Origin: an uncultured Novosphingobium sp.
GTDB lineage: Bacteria; Pseudomonadota; Alphaproteobacteria; Sphingomonadales; Sphingomonadaceae
Length of the DNA: 50,584 bases
Assembly (NCBI GenBank): GCA_946886365.1
Contig: CAMPIM010000007.1
Location: forward strand, 1 to 50,584
Reading direction: 5' to 3'
Below, piece after piece: positions 1 to 8,265 of the stretch. A model generated the notes under the pieces. The model was not told the DNA's origin and did not search any database. It saw nothing but the letters and a program-made list of their open reading frames with translations. Positions within the stretch are counted from its first letter, which is position 1. Every line of letters starts with the position of its first letter. Both the position numbers and the translations under genes were made by a program.

Positions 1-379
1 TCCTTGAACGAGCCTTAAACTCTCAAGTGACCGGCACAAAACCGTTACAAGTCCAGTAGAGGATGCCCTTACGTTGGCAGAAGGCATCGAAATTTAATTG
101 TAGGAGCTCGGCCCGTCCGGTCGCGCGAGCCGAGTCCCAATTGTTACACCCTATGGGAATGACCGGTTTCAGGATGCAGCTAGCCCCGCCTAAGCGACCG
201 ACTTTGGCGCGTAGCTGCCGGTCTGCTCAATGAACCGGGGATGGCGGGTTTCGGCAAAAGCAGCCGTTCTGGCTTTGGTGGGGGAACGGCCCGACTTGGT
301 CGCTTCTTGCCGAAAGCTCGTGGGACATTGCCGCCGTTCCAGGTTCCTAGATTGAATGACGGCTTACGGCGAGAGCAGA
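1..379. other. Intergenic stretch, no gene recognised
   Basis: No reading frame here resembles a known family and none has a convincing ribosome binding site. The sequence is mixed: an AT-richer first 160 bases, then a GC-rich part. It borders a decayed SDR gene, so it is probably what is left of an older gene neighbourhood. I see no tRNA, repeat array or clear terminator. Confidence 0.5.
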
Positions 380-540
380 CGCTCCCGCCAAGCGCAGCGT
401 CCGCCAGCGCTTTGCTGCTTCTGCAGTACTGAGGTTGGCCTGGACGAACTTGACCCCGCCGATCGGCCCAGAACCTTGGCGCCACCGCTGATGGCCACGC
501 GCTTGCCTGCAAACTCGGTCGGATCAGCCTTGATCGTCAT
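380..540 (-). pseudogene. Remnant of a short-chain dehydrogenase/reductase (SDR)
   Basis: The minus frame from the ATG at 540 reads like an SDR N-terminus: a short lead, then FAGKRVAISGGAKVLG, where GGAKVLG stands for the usual TGGxxGIG nucleotide-binding loop. Homology then stops near 466. A different frame just downstream (about 455-410) encodes GVKFVQANLSTAEAAK, typical of the second beta strand region of the same SDR family, and a third frame near 410-380 gives ALADAALGG. The gene has thus lost about 20-30 residues between the first two blocks and is frameshifted. It sits 45 bp from, and divergent to, a TetR regulator, the usual layout of a TetR-controlled reductase. The family is clear; the substrate is unknown. 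Confidence 0.7.
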
Positions 541-585
541 ATCGTGACCTTGTGTTTTCAGTGACGCTGCTGTTACGAGCACAGA

Positions 586-1173
586 ATGAAAAGGCGCGGA
601 CCATACGCGAAAGGACAGGAACGGCGGGACGAAATCCTGCGTGCCGCCGTCGAGGTCATCAGCCGCGAGGGATATCGCGGTGCATCGCTAAGCCAGATCG
701 GACGCAGTATCGGGATCGATGGCGCGCACATCATCTACTATTTCTCGTCGCGCGAAGTTCTGCTGCAGGAAGTGCTGCGCATGTGGGACGAGGGCAATGT
801 CGCCAGCCTGACAGCTGACAAGGATATCTTCGCCTCGCTGGTGGAAACGGCCCGACGCAACACGACGACGCCAGGCCTGGTCCAACTCTACACCGCCTTC
901 GCGGCCGAAGCTGCCGATCCGTCACATCCGGCGCACGACTTCTTCGGCGCTCGTTTCACCGCGCTGCAGGGATACATCGCAGATGAAATCCGCAAGCGGC
1001 AGGCAGCGGGCACCGTCACGCCGACGCTCCACGCCGATCATGCCGCAATGATGCTGATCGCGCAGTCAGATGGCTTGCAGGTGCGCTGGCTGGTTGATCG
1101 GTCGATCGATATGGCGGCAGCGCTGGCAACCGAGATCGATCTGCTCCTTGGAAATGCGGACGGACGGCGATGA
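586..1173 (+). CDS. TetR/AcrR family transcriptional regulator
   Basis: A 195-residue protein with the N-terminal TetR DNA-binding fold. Residues about 14-60 hold the helix-turn-helix, with the family signature around GYRGASLSQIGRSIGIDGAHIIYYFSSREVLL shortened here to SLSQIGRSIGID and YYFSSREVLL. The C-terminal two thirds form the variable ligand-binding and dimerisation part. Regulators of this type repress by binding an inverted repeat, usually in the divergent promoter, which here would lie in the 45 bp before the decayed SDR gene. That target is broken, so the regulator may be orphaned or may act elsewhere. The inducer cannot be read from the sequence. Confidence 0.88.
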   Translation: MKRRGPYAKGQERRDEILRAAVEVISREGYRGASLSQIGRSIGIDGAHIIYYFSSREVLLQEVLRMWDEGNVASLTADKDIFASLVETARRNTTTPGLVQLYTAFAAEAADPSHPAHDFFGARFTALQGYIADEIRKRQAAGTVTPTLHADHAAMMLIAQSDGLQVRWLVDRSIDMAAALATEIDLLLGNADGRR

Positions 1174-1201
1174 GCGACCCGTCCCACCCATTGTCCGAGG
1201 C

Positions 1202-1573
1202 TTATTTTATCGTTTTGAGATAAGCGATCAAAGCTGCCCTATTTGCCACGTTGGCCACATTCATCGGCATGCGTGTGCCCGGCGCGAATTTGACGGGAGC
1301 CGCAAGGAAGGCGTCCAGGTTCTGCTCTGTCCACTTGTCCCCTTGCTTGGCCTTTAGAGCGCTGGAATAAGTAAAATCGGGTCGGCTCGCAATCTTGCGT
1401 CCCACCACATCTTTCAGTGCGGGTGCCAGCGGTGTGCTGACCGCAGGCTTGTGACACATCGCGCACTGGGACTGAAACAGCTTGGCACCATCAGCTGCGA
1501 GCGCGGGCGGCGCTCCAGCAACCAGGGACAGGCTGATCAACAGAGTATAAGGTGACATGCGGCCTTCTTTCAT
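1202..1573 (-). CDS. Periplasmic class I cytochrome c
   Basis: A small c-type cytochrome of 123 residues. It has a Sec signal peptide ending near PPALA-AD, one haem-attachment motif CAMCH and a distal Met candidate in the motif GTRMPMNV, as in cytochrome c2/c552-like proteins. It is the last gene of the MFS-oxidoreductase-isomerase-PQQ dehydrogenase operon. Its ATG overlaps the stop of the PQQ dehydrogenase gene (ATGA), so the two are translationally coupled. A second in-frame ATG at 1558, just behind an AAGAAGG, gives an equally good signal peptide and may be the true start. By inference it carries electrons from the PQQ/haem dehydrogenase to a terminal oxidase. Confidence 0.88.
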   Translation of the reverse strand: MKEGRMSPYTLLISLSLVAGAPPALAADGAKLFQSQCAMCHKPAVSTPLAPALKDVVGRKIASRPDFTYSSALKAKQGDKWTEQNLDAFLAAPVKFAPGTRMPMNVANVANRAALIAYLKTIK

Positions 1574-3735
1574 TTCGTGGGCAGTGCAAAGGCAACATAG
1601 GCAGAGCCTTGCCGCGCCTTCGGATTGCGCTGGTTACTTGTGGCGATCACGATGAACTGGCGACCGCCGGACATGAATGTCGTAGGCGTGGCTACACCGG
1701 CGTAAGGCAGCACGGTCTGCCAGAGCAGGCGTCCGGTGCGGCTATCGAAGGCGCGGAATTTGCGATCATAGATCGTCGCCCCGATGAACAAGACGCCGGA
1801 ACTGGTGATGAGCGGGCCGCCATAATTCTCGCTTCCGGTCGACGGCTCGCCTTTGGCGATGAGTTCGGGATATTCGCCCAGCGGAATCTTCCAGAGATAT
1901 TTGCCGCTGTTGAGATCAATGGCGTTCAGTGTGCCCCAAGGCGGCACGACAGCGGGGTAGCCGTCGACGTCCACAAACTTGCGATAACCGGTGAGATAAT
2001 AGGGCGAACGCGCGGGCTTCGCATCGGCGGGAGCGGCAACCTCCCGCTTGTCCGAGGCGCCGGCCTGTTCCTGTTCGCCGAGCAAATAGGAAGTGATCGC
2101 GCTGCGATCGGCAGCGGATATCTGCGGGAAACCGGGCATACGTCCCCGCCCCTGCTGGATGATCTCGTTGATTTTGGCCGCCGAAAGCTGCTTGCCCACA
2201 TCAACGAGGCCCGGGAAAGCGGGCGGCGAACCCTTAAGATCCTGACCATGGCAAGCCGCGCACTGCTCCTGATAGAGTCCGGCTCCGCGCGCTGGTGTAG
2301 TCATTGCGGCGGCAGGCGTCGCCTTTCGGGCCGCAAGCTGGCCAGTCCAGGCGACATCATTGCTGTTGATGAACAGTATACCCCGCTTACGATCGATCGC
2401 GGGACCACCCCATTCGGCACCTCCGTCAAAACCGGGGAACATCACGGTCGGCGCCTTCGTCGTGAACGGGATGAACGGTCCCTCGCTCCGCATCCTCGCA
2501 AAGGCTTTCACAGCTGCCTCGTGCGCCTCCGGTGTACGTTTGGTCAGCATATCGGCTGTCAGGCGCTGCCGCGCGAACGGGGCAGGCGTGGTGACGAACG
2601 GCTGGGTGGGAGAGGCGAACTCGCCCGGCATGTCGCTGGCCGGAACGGGGCGCTCTTCAATCGGAAAGACCGGCTTTCCGGTCACACGGTCGAGGATATA
2701 GAGGAAGCCCTGCTTGGACGGCTGCACAACGGCGTCGATGCGCCGTCCGCTGCGCGTAACGGTGACCAATGCAGGCGGGCTGGACAGGTCGCGATCCCAC
2801 AAATCGTGATGGATAGCCTGGAAATACCAAAGCCGCTTGCCGGTGCGCGCGTCGAGCGCCAGAAGCGAGTTGGCGAAGAGATTGTCGCCCTTTCGGTCCG
2901 CGCCGTAAAAGTCGTCCACCGCCGATCCAGTTGGCACATAGACGATCCCGCGCTTTTCATCGAGCGCCATCCCGGTCCACGCATTGGCGCCGCCTGCATC
3001 CTTCCACGCGTCCGCGGGCCAGCTGTCATGCCCCACCTCCCCGGGGTGGGGAATGGTATTGAAGGACCAGCGCAACTGCCCGGTCCGCACGTCATAGGCG
3101 CGGATGGTCCCGGGCGCGGCAGGACGCGTTTCCGATGTGCGGAAACCGACGATGATGAGGTCGCCGAACACCATCCCCGGCGACGTCAGGAAAGTCGCCA
3201 TCATCTCAGGATCGCGCCCCAGATCCTCCCGCAGGTCAACGGCGCCATCCTTGCCAAAACCCGCAATCGGCTTGCCACTGTCCGGGTCAAGCGCGATCAG
3301 CGTGCTGCCGAGGGAAGAAAAGAGCCGGCGCTCCGACCCGCCCTGCCAATAGGAAAGGCCGCGAACCGGCTGCTGGCCCCGTACCGCGCCACTAAACTTC
3401 CAGAGTTCCTGACCGCTCTCGGGGTCCAGCGCGGCAACCTGCTGGGTTGGCGTGACGATATAGAGGCGGCCGTCGCGAAACAGCGGGGTCGTCTGCAGTC
3501 CACCCGCGCCGGTTTCATAGGTCCATGCAACTTGCAGCTGGGCGACGTTGGCGGGCTTAATCTGATCGAGCGTATAAAAGTGGTCGCCCGCTTGATCCTG
3601 CCCCAGCGATACCCCGGACCCCTGCGTGGAACCTGTGAGGGTGGCGACGCCTCCGGTGGTGCAGGCGGCGAGACCAAGGGCGCCAAGGATCGCCATTTTT
3701 GGCGACAGGCGCTTTGTAGTAGGGAAGAGGTTCAC
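1570..3735 (-). CDS. PQQ-dependent dehydrogenase with internal cytochrome c domain (quinohaemoprotein, predicted lipoprotein)
   Basis: A 721-residue quinoprotein beta-propeller. The N-terminus has a lipobox, GLAAC with Cys25, so the protein is predicted to be membrane-anchored in the periplasm. Repeated propeller motifs such as ALDPESGQELWKF, AYDVRTGQLRWSF and AIDLNSGKYLWKI bind PQQ in this family. A complete cytochrome c domain (CAACH at 492-496, distal Met in GRGRMPGFP) lies at about 485-555, before the last propeller blades rather than at the C-terminus as in type II alcohol dehydrogenases. It begins with GTG overlapping the stop of the isomerase gene (GTGA). It probably oxidises a sugar or polyol and passes electrons to its own haem, then to the downstream cytochrome c. 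The substrate is not visible. Confidence 0.88.
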   Translation of the reverse strand: MNLFPTTKRLSPKMAILGALGLAACTTGGVATLTGSTQGSGVSLGQDQAGDHFYTLDQIKPANVAQLQVAWTYETGAGGLQTTPLFRDGRLYIVTPTQQVAALDPESGQELWKFSGAVRGQQPVRGLSYWQGGSERRLFSSLGSTLIALDPDSGKPIAGFGKDGAVDLREDLGRDPEMMATFLTSPGMVFGDLIIVGFRTSETRPAAPGTIRAYDVRTGQLRWSFNTIPHPGEVGHDSWPADAWKDAGGANAWTGMALDEKRGIVYVPTGSAVDDFYGADRKGDNLFANSLLALDARTGKRLWYFQAIHHDLWDRDLSSPPALVTVTRSGRRIDAVVQPSKQGFLYILDRVTGKPVFPIEERPVPASDMPGEFASPTQPFVTTPAPFARQRLTADMLTKRTPEAHEAAVKAFARMRSEGPFIPFTTKAPTVMFPGFDGGAEWGGPAIDRKRGILFINSNDVAWTGQLAARKATPAAAMTTPARGAGLYQEQCAACHGQDLKGSPPAFPGLVDVGKQLSAAKINEIIQQGRGRMPGFPQISAADRSAITSYLLGEQEQAGASDKREVAAPADAKPARSPYYLTGYRKFVDVDGYPAVVPPWGTLNAIDLNSGKYLWKIPLGEYPELIAKGEPSTGSENYGGPLITSSGVLFIGATIYDRKFRAFDSRTGRLLWQTVLPYAGVATPTTFMSGGRQFIVIATSNQRNPKARQGSAYVAFALPTK

Positions 3736-4817
3736 GCCCTCCCCCCATTCTCCGCGGAGGCGCGTGCCAGGCCGAGCAGTTGCCGATTGCGGTCCGCGTC
3801 AACCCCGCTTGCGACAAAGTCGTCGAACGCACGATCGGTCACGCGGATGATATGGTCGCGAATGAACGGCGCGCCCTGCCTTGCCCCTTCCTCCGGGTGG
3901 AGGAGCGCACATTCCCATTCCAACACCGCCCAGCCGGGATAATCATTCGCTGCCATCTTGGAGAAGATGGCGCCGAAATCGACCTGCCCATGACCGGGTG
4001 AGCGGAAACGCCCGGGCCGATCAACCCAGCCCTGATAGCCGCCATAGACGCCCGACCGACCATCGGCACGAAACTCGGCGTCCTTCACATGGAATGCGCG
4101 GATGCGCTCATGGTAAAGGTCGATGAACGCGAGATAGTCGAGCTGTTGCAGGACGAAATGGCTGGGATCGTAGAGAATATTGGCGCGAGGATGGTCGCCT
4201 ACCGCGTCCAGGAACCGCTCGAACGTCGCGCCGTCATGCAAATCCTCACCGGGGTGGATTTCATAGCAGAGATCGACCCCGGCATCCTCGAACGCGTCAA
4301 GGATCGGATGCCAGCGCTTCGCCAGCTCCGCAAACGCCTCCTCGATCAGCCCAGCGGGGCGTTGAGGCCAGGGATAGACATAGGGCCAGGCCAGCGCGCC
4401 TGAGAAACTAGCGTGCGCGCCAAGGCCCAGCCGCCGGCTGGCGGCAGCGGCGGCGCGCATCTGCGACATGGCCCATTCTTGCCGAGCGGACGGATTGCCC
4501 CTCACTTCCGGCGGCGCGAACCCGTCGAACAGCGCGTCATAGGCCGGATGAACAGCCACCAACTGACCTTGCAGATGGGTGGAAAGCTCGGTGATCGACA
4601 GCCCGCGATCCGCCAACATGCCCTTCACATCGTCGCAATAGGTCTGGCTTTCGGCGCCCAATGCGACGTCGAACAGCCCGCCCACGCCGGTGGGAATTTG
4701 CAGACCCACATAGCCAAGATCGGCGGCCCAATTGGCGAGGTTTTCGAGCGTATCGAACGGCGGCTTGTCGCCCACGAACTGCGCCAGGAAGATGCCCGGT
4801 CCCTTGATGGTCTTCAT
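3732..4817 (-). CDS. Sugar phosphate isomerase/epimerase family protein (xylose-isomerase-like TIM barrel)
   Basis: A protein of 361 residues with the AP-endonuclease-2/xylose-isomerase-like TIM barrel. Recognisable metal-site strands are CYEIHPGEDLHDG, NILYDPSHF, FHVKDAEF and AVLEWECALLHPEEG, which supply the Glu/Asp/His ligands seen in IolE/IolI-type enzymes. The start is the ATG at 4817, because it overlaps the stop of the oxidoreductase gene (TAATG). An upstream ATG at 4844 would lie inside that gene. In glycoside and inositol pathways, enzymes of this fold isomerise or eliminate a keto-sugar made by a Gfo/Idh/MocA dehydrogenase, and the gene order here suggests the same partnership. The exact reaction is an inference. 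Confidence 0.85.
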   Translation of the reverse strand: MKTIKGPGIFLAQFVGDKPPFDTLENLANWAADLGYVGLQIPTGVGGLFDVALGAESQTYCDDVKGMLADRGLSITELSTHLQGQLVAVHPAYDALFDGFAPPEVRGNPSARQEWAMSQMRAAAAASRRLGLGAHASFSGALAWPYVYPWPQRPAGLIEEAFAELAKRWHPILDAFEDAGVDLCYEIHPGEDLHDGATFERFLDAVGDHPRANILYDPSHFVLQQLDYLAFIDLYHERIRAFHVKDAEFRADGRSGVYGGYQGWVDRPGRFRSPGHGQVDFGAIFSKMAANDYPGWAVLEWECALLHPEEGARQGAPFIRDHIIRVTDRAFDDFVASGVDADRNRQLLGLARASAENGGRA

Positions 4818-5959
4818 TACGCCACGTCTCCGATGGAAACCCAAGTCGACCCGTTGCTGCTCGAACGCACCGCCGCTGTCACGAAGGCGAGGCTCCGTAC
4901 GCCATTGTCGATGTCCGGCAACGGCGCGCTGAGGGGACGGCCTTGGATGAGGTCGGCGAAATCGCGATAAAGGGTCGCGAACGCCTCGATAAAGCCTTCG
5001 GGATGGCCAGTAGGCAGGCGAGACGCCGCCAGGCTGGAGCCGCCAAGGTAGGGCGCGCCGCTGTGCAAAATCTGCGTGGGGCCGTCCGCCGGGTTGACGA
5101 TCAACCGATCGGGCTGTTCATGGCTCCAGTCCAGCCCAGCCTTTTCACCATAGACGCGCAGGCGCAGCCCGTTTCGGTCACCGGTCGCGACCTGTGACGT
5201 CACCAGCACGCCCGGCACGCCGCCCTCCAGCTTCATCAGCGCGTTGCAGTCATCGTCCAGCACCCGCCCCTCCACCAGGGCGGACAGGCTGACACACAGG
5301 CTTTCGACCCGTATCCCGGTGACGAACTCCACCAGATCGAAGGCATGGACGCCGATGTCGCCGCTGCATCCGCCCGCACCTGCGAGATGGGGGTCGACGC
5401 GCCACGCGGCCTGCTTGTTGCTCGCGTCGTCGCCCGTGGCGAGCCAGCCTTGGCTATATTCCACGACCACCTTGCGCACCCGGCCGATGTCGCCCCGCTC
5501 CACCATTTCCCGCGCCTGACGGATCATGGCATAGCCGGTATAGGTGTAGGTCAGCGCATAATGCGCGCGCGCCGACCCGACGATGTCCCGCAACTCCAGC
5601 GCCTCAGCCAGGGTCGCCGTGGCGGGCTTGTCGCTGATGACATGCAGTCCCGCCGCCAGAGCCGCCCGCGCGACGGGCAGATGAAGGTGATTAGGGGTGA
5701 CGATCGCCACAGCCTCCACCCCGTCCTCGCGGCCTGCCTCCTGAGCGATCATGGTCTGAAAGTCAGGATATCCCCGCGCCTCGTCCAGCGCCCAGCCTCG
5801 CGCAGCGCTCCGCGATTTTTCTGCGTCACGGCTAAACGCACCCGCGACAAGGCGGAAGCGGCCATCCAGTTCGGCAGCCATCTTGTGAATCGGGCCGATA
5901 AAGGCATCAGGGCCGCCTCCGACCATGGCGAGGCGGATCGGGCGGGTTGCACCGGTCAT
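4817..5959 (-). CDS. Gfo/Idh/MocA family NAD(P)-dependent oxidoreductase
   Basis: A 380-residue oxidoreductase. The Rossmann motif MVGGGPDAFIG is at residues 12-22. The conserved block of this family follows, VAIVTPNHLHLPVARAAL, then HVISDKPA, where the DKP Lys corresponds to the family's EKP catalytic lysine. The C-terminal sheet domain carries GDIGVHAFDLVEF with the conserved Asp/His. These enzymes interconvert a sugar or cyclitol hydroxyl and ketone in the cytoplasm. The stop overlaps the ATG of the isomerase gene (TAATG), and the transporter gene ends 3 bp upstream of its start codon, so the three form one tightly packed unit. The substrate is unknown; a 3-keto-glycoside or inositol-like compound is plausible from context. 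Confidence 0.9.
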   Translation of the reverse strand: MTGATRPIRLAMVGGGPDAFIGPIHKMAAELDGRFRLVAGAFSRDAEKSRSAARGWALDEARGYPDFQTMIAQEAGREDGVEAVAIVTPNHLHLPVARAALAAGLHVISDKPATATLAEALELRDIVGSARAHYALTYTYTGYAMIRQAREMVERGDIGRVRKVVVEYSQGWLATGDDASNKQAAWRVDPHLAGAGGCSGDIGVHAFDLVEFVTGIRVESLCVSLSALVEGRVLDDDCNALMKLEGGVPGVLVTSQVATGDRNGLRLRVYGEKAGLDWSHEQPDRLIVNPADGPTQILHSGAPYLGGSSLAASRLPTGHPEGFIEAFATLYRDFADLIQGRPLSAPLPDIDNGVRSLAFVTAAVRSSSNGSTWVSIGDVA

Positions 5960-5962
5960 GAG

Positions 5963-7261
5963 TTAGCTATCCTCCGATTTCGGTACCGGCGCGGGGCCTC
6001 GCTGAGCGGGGCGAAAAGCTACCGCCAGCAGTAGCGCGCCAAACAAAGCAAGCCCCATCGGCACCATGAACAGGGTCGAATAATCGACCTCGGGCGGGAC
6101 CAGCGCGGTTCCCGGACGGATGGTCAGCCGCGCGACCAGCATCGGGAACAGGAAGCTGGCGACCACATTGCCGACGCCCAGGATCAACAGGTTGAAAAGC
6201 CCCTGCGCGCTCACCCGCACATCCTTTGGAAAGGCGTCATCGACGAAGATGTATACGGTTGCAAAGAAGAAGGCGTAGCAGACGCCATGCAGCAACTGAA
6301 CCGCGACCACCGCCGACACACTGTCAGGGAACAACGCAAAGACACCGAACCGCGCGGCATGGCCTAGAATGCCGACGATCATCGTGATGCGCCAGCCTAG
6401 CCGGGCAAGCACGACCCCCAACACGCCCATCGTCACCACCTCGGCCACCTGGCCGAGGCTCAGCACGACCATCGACAGATTGCCCGCAATGCCCACCCGG
6501 TTAGTCAAAAAGGCGTCGGACACGACGAAATAGCCGTTGTGGACCACGGAATCGATGAAGGTGACGATGAACAGCACCAGGATCGCGGGCTGCCGGAGCA
6601 GGCCGAATGTTTCACGCCATGCGAGCGAATCCGAATTACGGTCCCGACACGGCGGCGTATGAGGCAGCGTCAGGGAATACAGCGCCATTGCAAAGGACGC
6701 GATGGCCGATACGACCAAAATCCACCGCACCTGCGTCACGTCCGCATGGGCGCTCAACAGGAAGATGAACGGCCAGCTGGCAATGACCCAACCGACGGTG
6801 CCGCCCATGCGTACCTTACCAAAGTCGCGAGCCGGATCGCGCAGGTTGGCAAAGCTGATCGTGTTGGCGACCGACAGCGTCGGCACATAGAGCAGGCTGT
6901 ACCCCAGGAAGAACAGGAAGAAGGGAAGGAACGCGGTCGAGAAGGCCGCGCCCAACAGACAAGCGCCGCCGATCGCATGGCTGAACGCCAGCATCCGTTC
7001 TGCCGCGAAATTGCGGTCGGCGAACTGGTTGGAAAAGAAGATGCCGAGGATCGACGCGATGCCCCAGCAACTGCCGACCAGCGCCTGCTGGCTCGCGGTG
7101 AAGCCGAGCATGGCCATATAGGGAAACAGCTTGGGCGCCCAAGCGCCCCACACCGCCATTTGTAGCGCCATCATGATGAACAGGCGCACGCGTAGCCCTC
7201 GATTCCCCGTCACGGGGACATTGGCGACGGGAAGTACCGCGTTCATATTTGCCATCCACAC
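5963..7261 (-). CDS. MFS transporter, nucleoside:H+ symporter-like
   Basis: A 432-residue integral membrane protein with about twelve hydrophobic helices. The N-terminal half has the sequence MMALQMAVWGAWAPKLFPYM, characteristic of the NHS (nucleoside:H+ symporter, NupG-like) branch of the major facilitator superfamily. It is the first gene of the five-gene operon and presumably imports its substrate. Possible starts are GTG at 7261, ATG at 7255 and ATG at 7246; none has a strong ribosome binding site. Members of this branch recur beside Gfo/Idh/MocA and TIM-barrel isomerase genes in bacteria that use glycosides, which is why a glycoside-like substrate is suggested rather than a nucleoside. 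Confidence 0.85.
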   Translation of the reverse strand: MWMANMNAVLPVANVPVTGNRGLRVRLFIMMALQMAVWGAWAPKLFPYMAMLGFTASQQALVGSCWGIASILGIFFSNQFADRNFAAERMLAFSHAIGGACLLGAAFSTAFLPFFLFFLGYSLLYVPTLSVANTISFANLRDPARDFGKVRMGGTVGWVIASWPFIFLLSAHADVTQVRWILVVSAIASFAMALYSLTLPHTPPCRDRNSDSLAWRETFGLLRQPAILVLFIVTFIDSVVHNGYFVVSDAFLTNRVGIAGNLSMVVLSLGQVAEVVTMGVLGVVLARLGWRITMIVGILGHAARFGVFALFPDSVSAVVAVQLLHGVCYAFFFATVYIFVDDAFPKDVRVSAQGLFNLLILGVGNVVASFLFPMLVARLTIRPGTALVPPEVDYSTLFMVPMGLALFGALLLAVAFRPAQRGPAPVPKSEDS

Positions 7262-7340
7262 GATAGCTGGCTGCCGAGGCAGCAGACGCTCTTCACTACA
7301 CTATCCACGGCCACCCCGCCCATCGATGAAAAGGCGCAAA

Positions 7341-7368
7341 TCTATAGACGGGTGAATTTTTAAGGCAA
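7341..7368 (-). promoter_or_regulatory. Candidate sigma70-type promoter of the MFS-PQQ operon
   Basis: On the minus strand TTGCCT (7368-7363) and TATAGA (7346-7341) are separated by 16 bases, about 80 bases upstream of the transporter start. Just upstream of the -35 box lies AGTATGA, which is shared with the 15-bp element found in the promoters near 12450 and 13845. This is a pattern match only. Confidence 0.4.
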
Positions 7369-7512
7369 CTAAATTTCATACTGATGGATGATGCCGATCT
7401 CGCATCAAAGGTCGGCCGCTACGGCGCGCATTGTGCGCGGCCACAGCGTGCGCCGTTCCCTGAGAAATATTTCAGCAGGTTCACGGCGACCAGGCGAAGC
7501 GGCATTCCGGTA

Positions 7513-7818
7513 TCACCGCTGACCAGCCGCCCTGCAGTCATGTTTCCGCCCCTTAGCCGTCCAGCCGACCGCGTTTTGGAGCAGCGTTACATAGCGCGGG
7601 TCCGAATAGGTTTGGGGAAGATGACCGATGGCAGAATAGAAAACGCGTCCCCGTCCGACACAGCGTGTCCATGCGATCGGATGATCGCCCATGCGTAGAT
7701 CCCACCCCGGCATTCCGACCGGATCGTAGCTTTTTTCATCGAGCGTCGCGAGGATGGTTGAGCCGGTGGCGCGAGGGTTGCTGGTGAAGGAATACCATTC
7801 ATCGGCTATCTGCCAGCG
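7513..7818 (-). pseudogene. 3' remnant of a second ThuA-domain gene
   Basis: The minus frame from about 7818 to the stop at 7513 reads DEWYSFTSNPRATGSTILAT, then a segment with DLRMGDHPIAWTRCVGRGR and FYSAIGHLPQTYSDP. This matches the last about 100 residues of the intact ThuA protein encoded at 12648-13763 almost block for block. No homology is visible upstream of 7818, so about two thirds of the gene, including the signal peptide and the start, are missing. It lies just upstream of the MFS-PQQ operon on the same strand. Together with the full copy, this says the locus once had a second ThuA gene next to that operon. Confidence 0.8.
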
Positions 7819-8043
7819 CTTAGCGCGATCGCACCGCCTGCGCCCCGGGGCTGATTGCGCACGACCGGTTCTAGGTACCCAGCTCTGGTTCCGAACGACG
7901 GAGAATGGTGCTTGGCTGGCGGGCTGCTGTTAAATGTTTGAACAGCTGGTTCCGGCATGAGCCGACATCCCCACTCATATCGGAACGTCTTACATTGGTC
8001 GAGAGCCGCCTGGATAGCTGCCGGTCCGCGTGCCGACCGCTCC

Positions 8044-8247
8044 TCAGTTCAGCAGATCCCCCGGCGCGATCCCGAATGGCACCGCCAGCTTCTCAACCAC
8101 GGTGATGGTGGGATTGCGCCGCCCGCGCTCGATGTCGCTCACATAGGTGCGGTGGATTTCGGCGCGGTCGGCATAATCCTCTTGGCTCCAGCCCTTCTCC
8201 TCCCGGAGGCGGCGAACATTAGATCCAAGGCGCGCGCGAATATCCAC
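8044..8247 (-). CDS. Small XRE-family (Cro/CI-type) helix-turn-helix regulator
   Basis: A 67-residue protein starting with GTG that consists of a single HTH_3 domain. The helices LRREKGWSQEDYADRAEI-type recognition region and TYVSDIERGRRNPTI are textbook for this family; the C-terminal GIAPGDLLN closes the five-helix fold. There is no ligand-binding domain. Stand-alone regulators of this size often control neighbouring restriction, toxin or mobile genes. It is divergent from, and 18 bp away from, a truncated nuclease-like gene, which suggests an old regulator-nuclease pair. Confidence 0.88.
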   Translation of the reverse strand: MDIRARLGSNVRRLREEKGWSQEDYADRAEIHRTYVSDIERGRRNPTITVVEKLAVPFGIAPGDLLN

Positions 8248-8265
8248 CGCAATCTTAAAGCGCCC

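Noticed and set aside
340..375. GAATGACGGCTTACGG resembling GAATGTCTGCTTTC near 16950, a possible dispersed noncoding repeat
   Set aside because: Only about ten scattered matching bases in two places; not enough to call a repeat.
1552..3942. A 796-codon open frame on the plus strand opposite the PQQ dehydrogenase
   Set aside because: It is antisense to a clear quinoprotein gene, has arginine-rich composition without domains, and arises from the high GC content.
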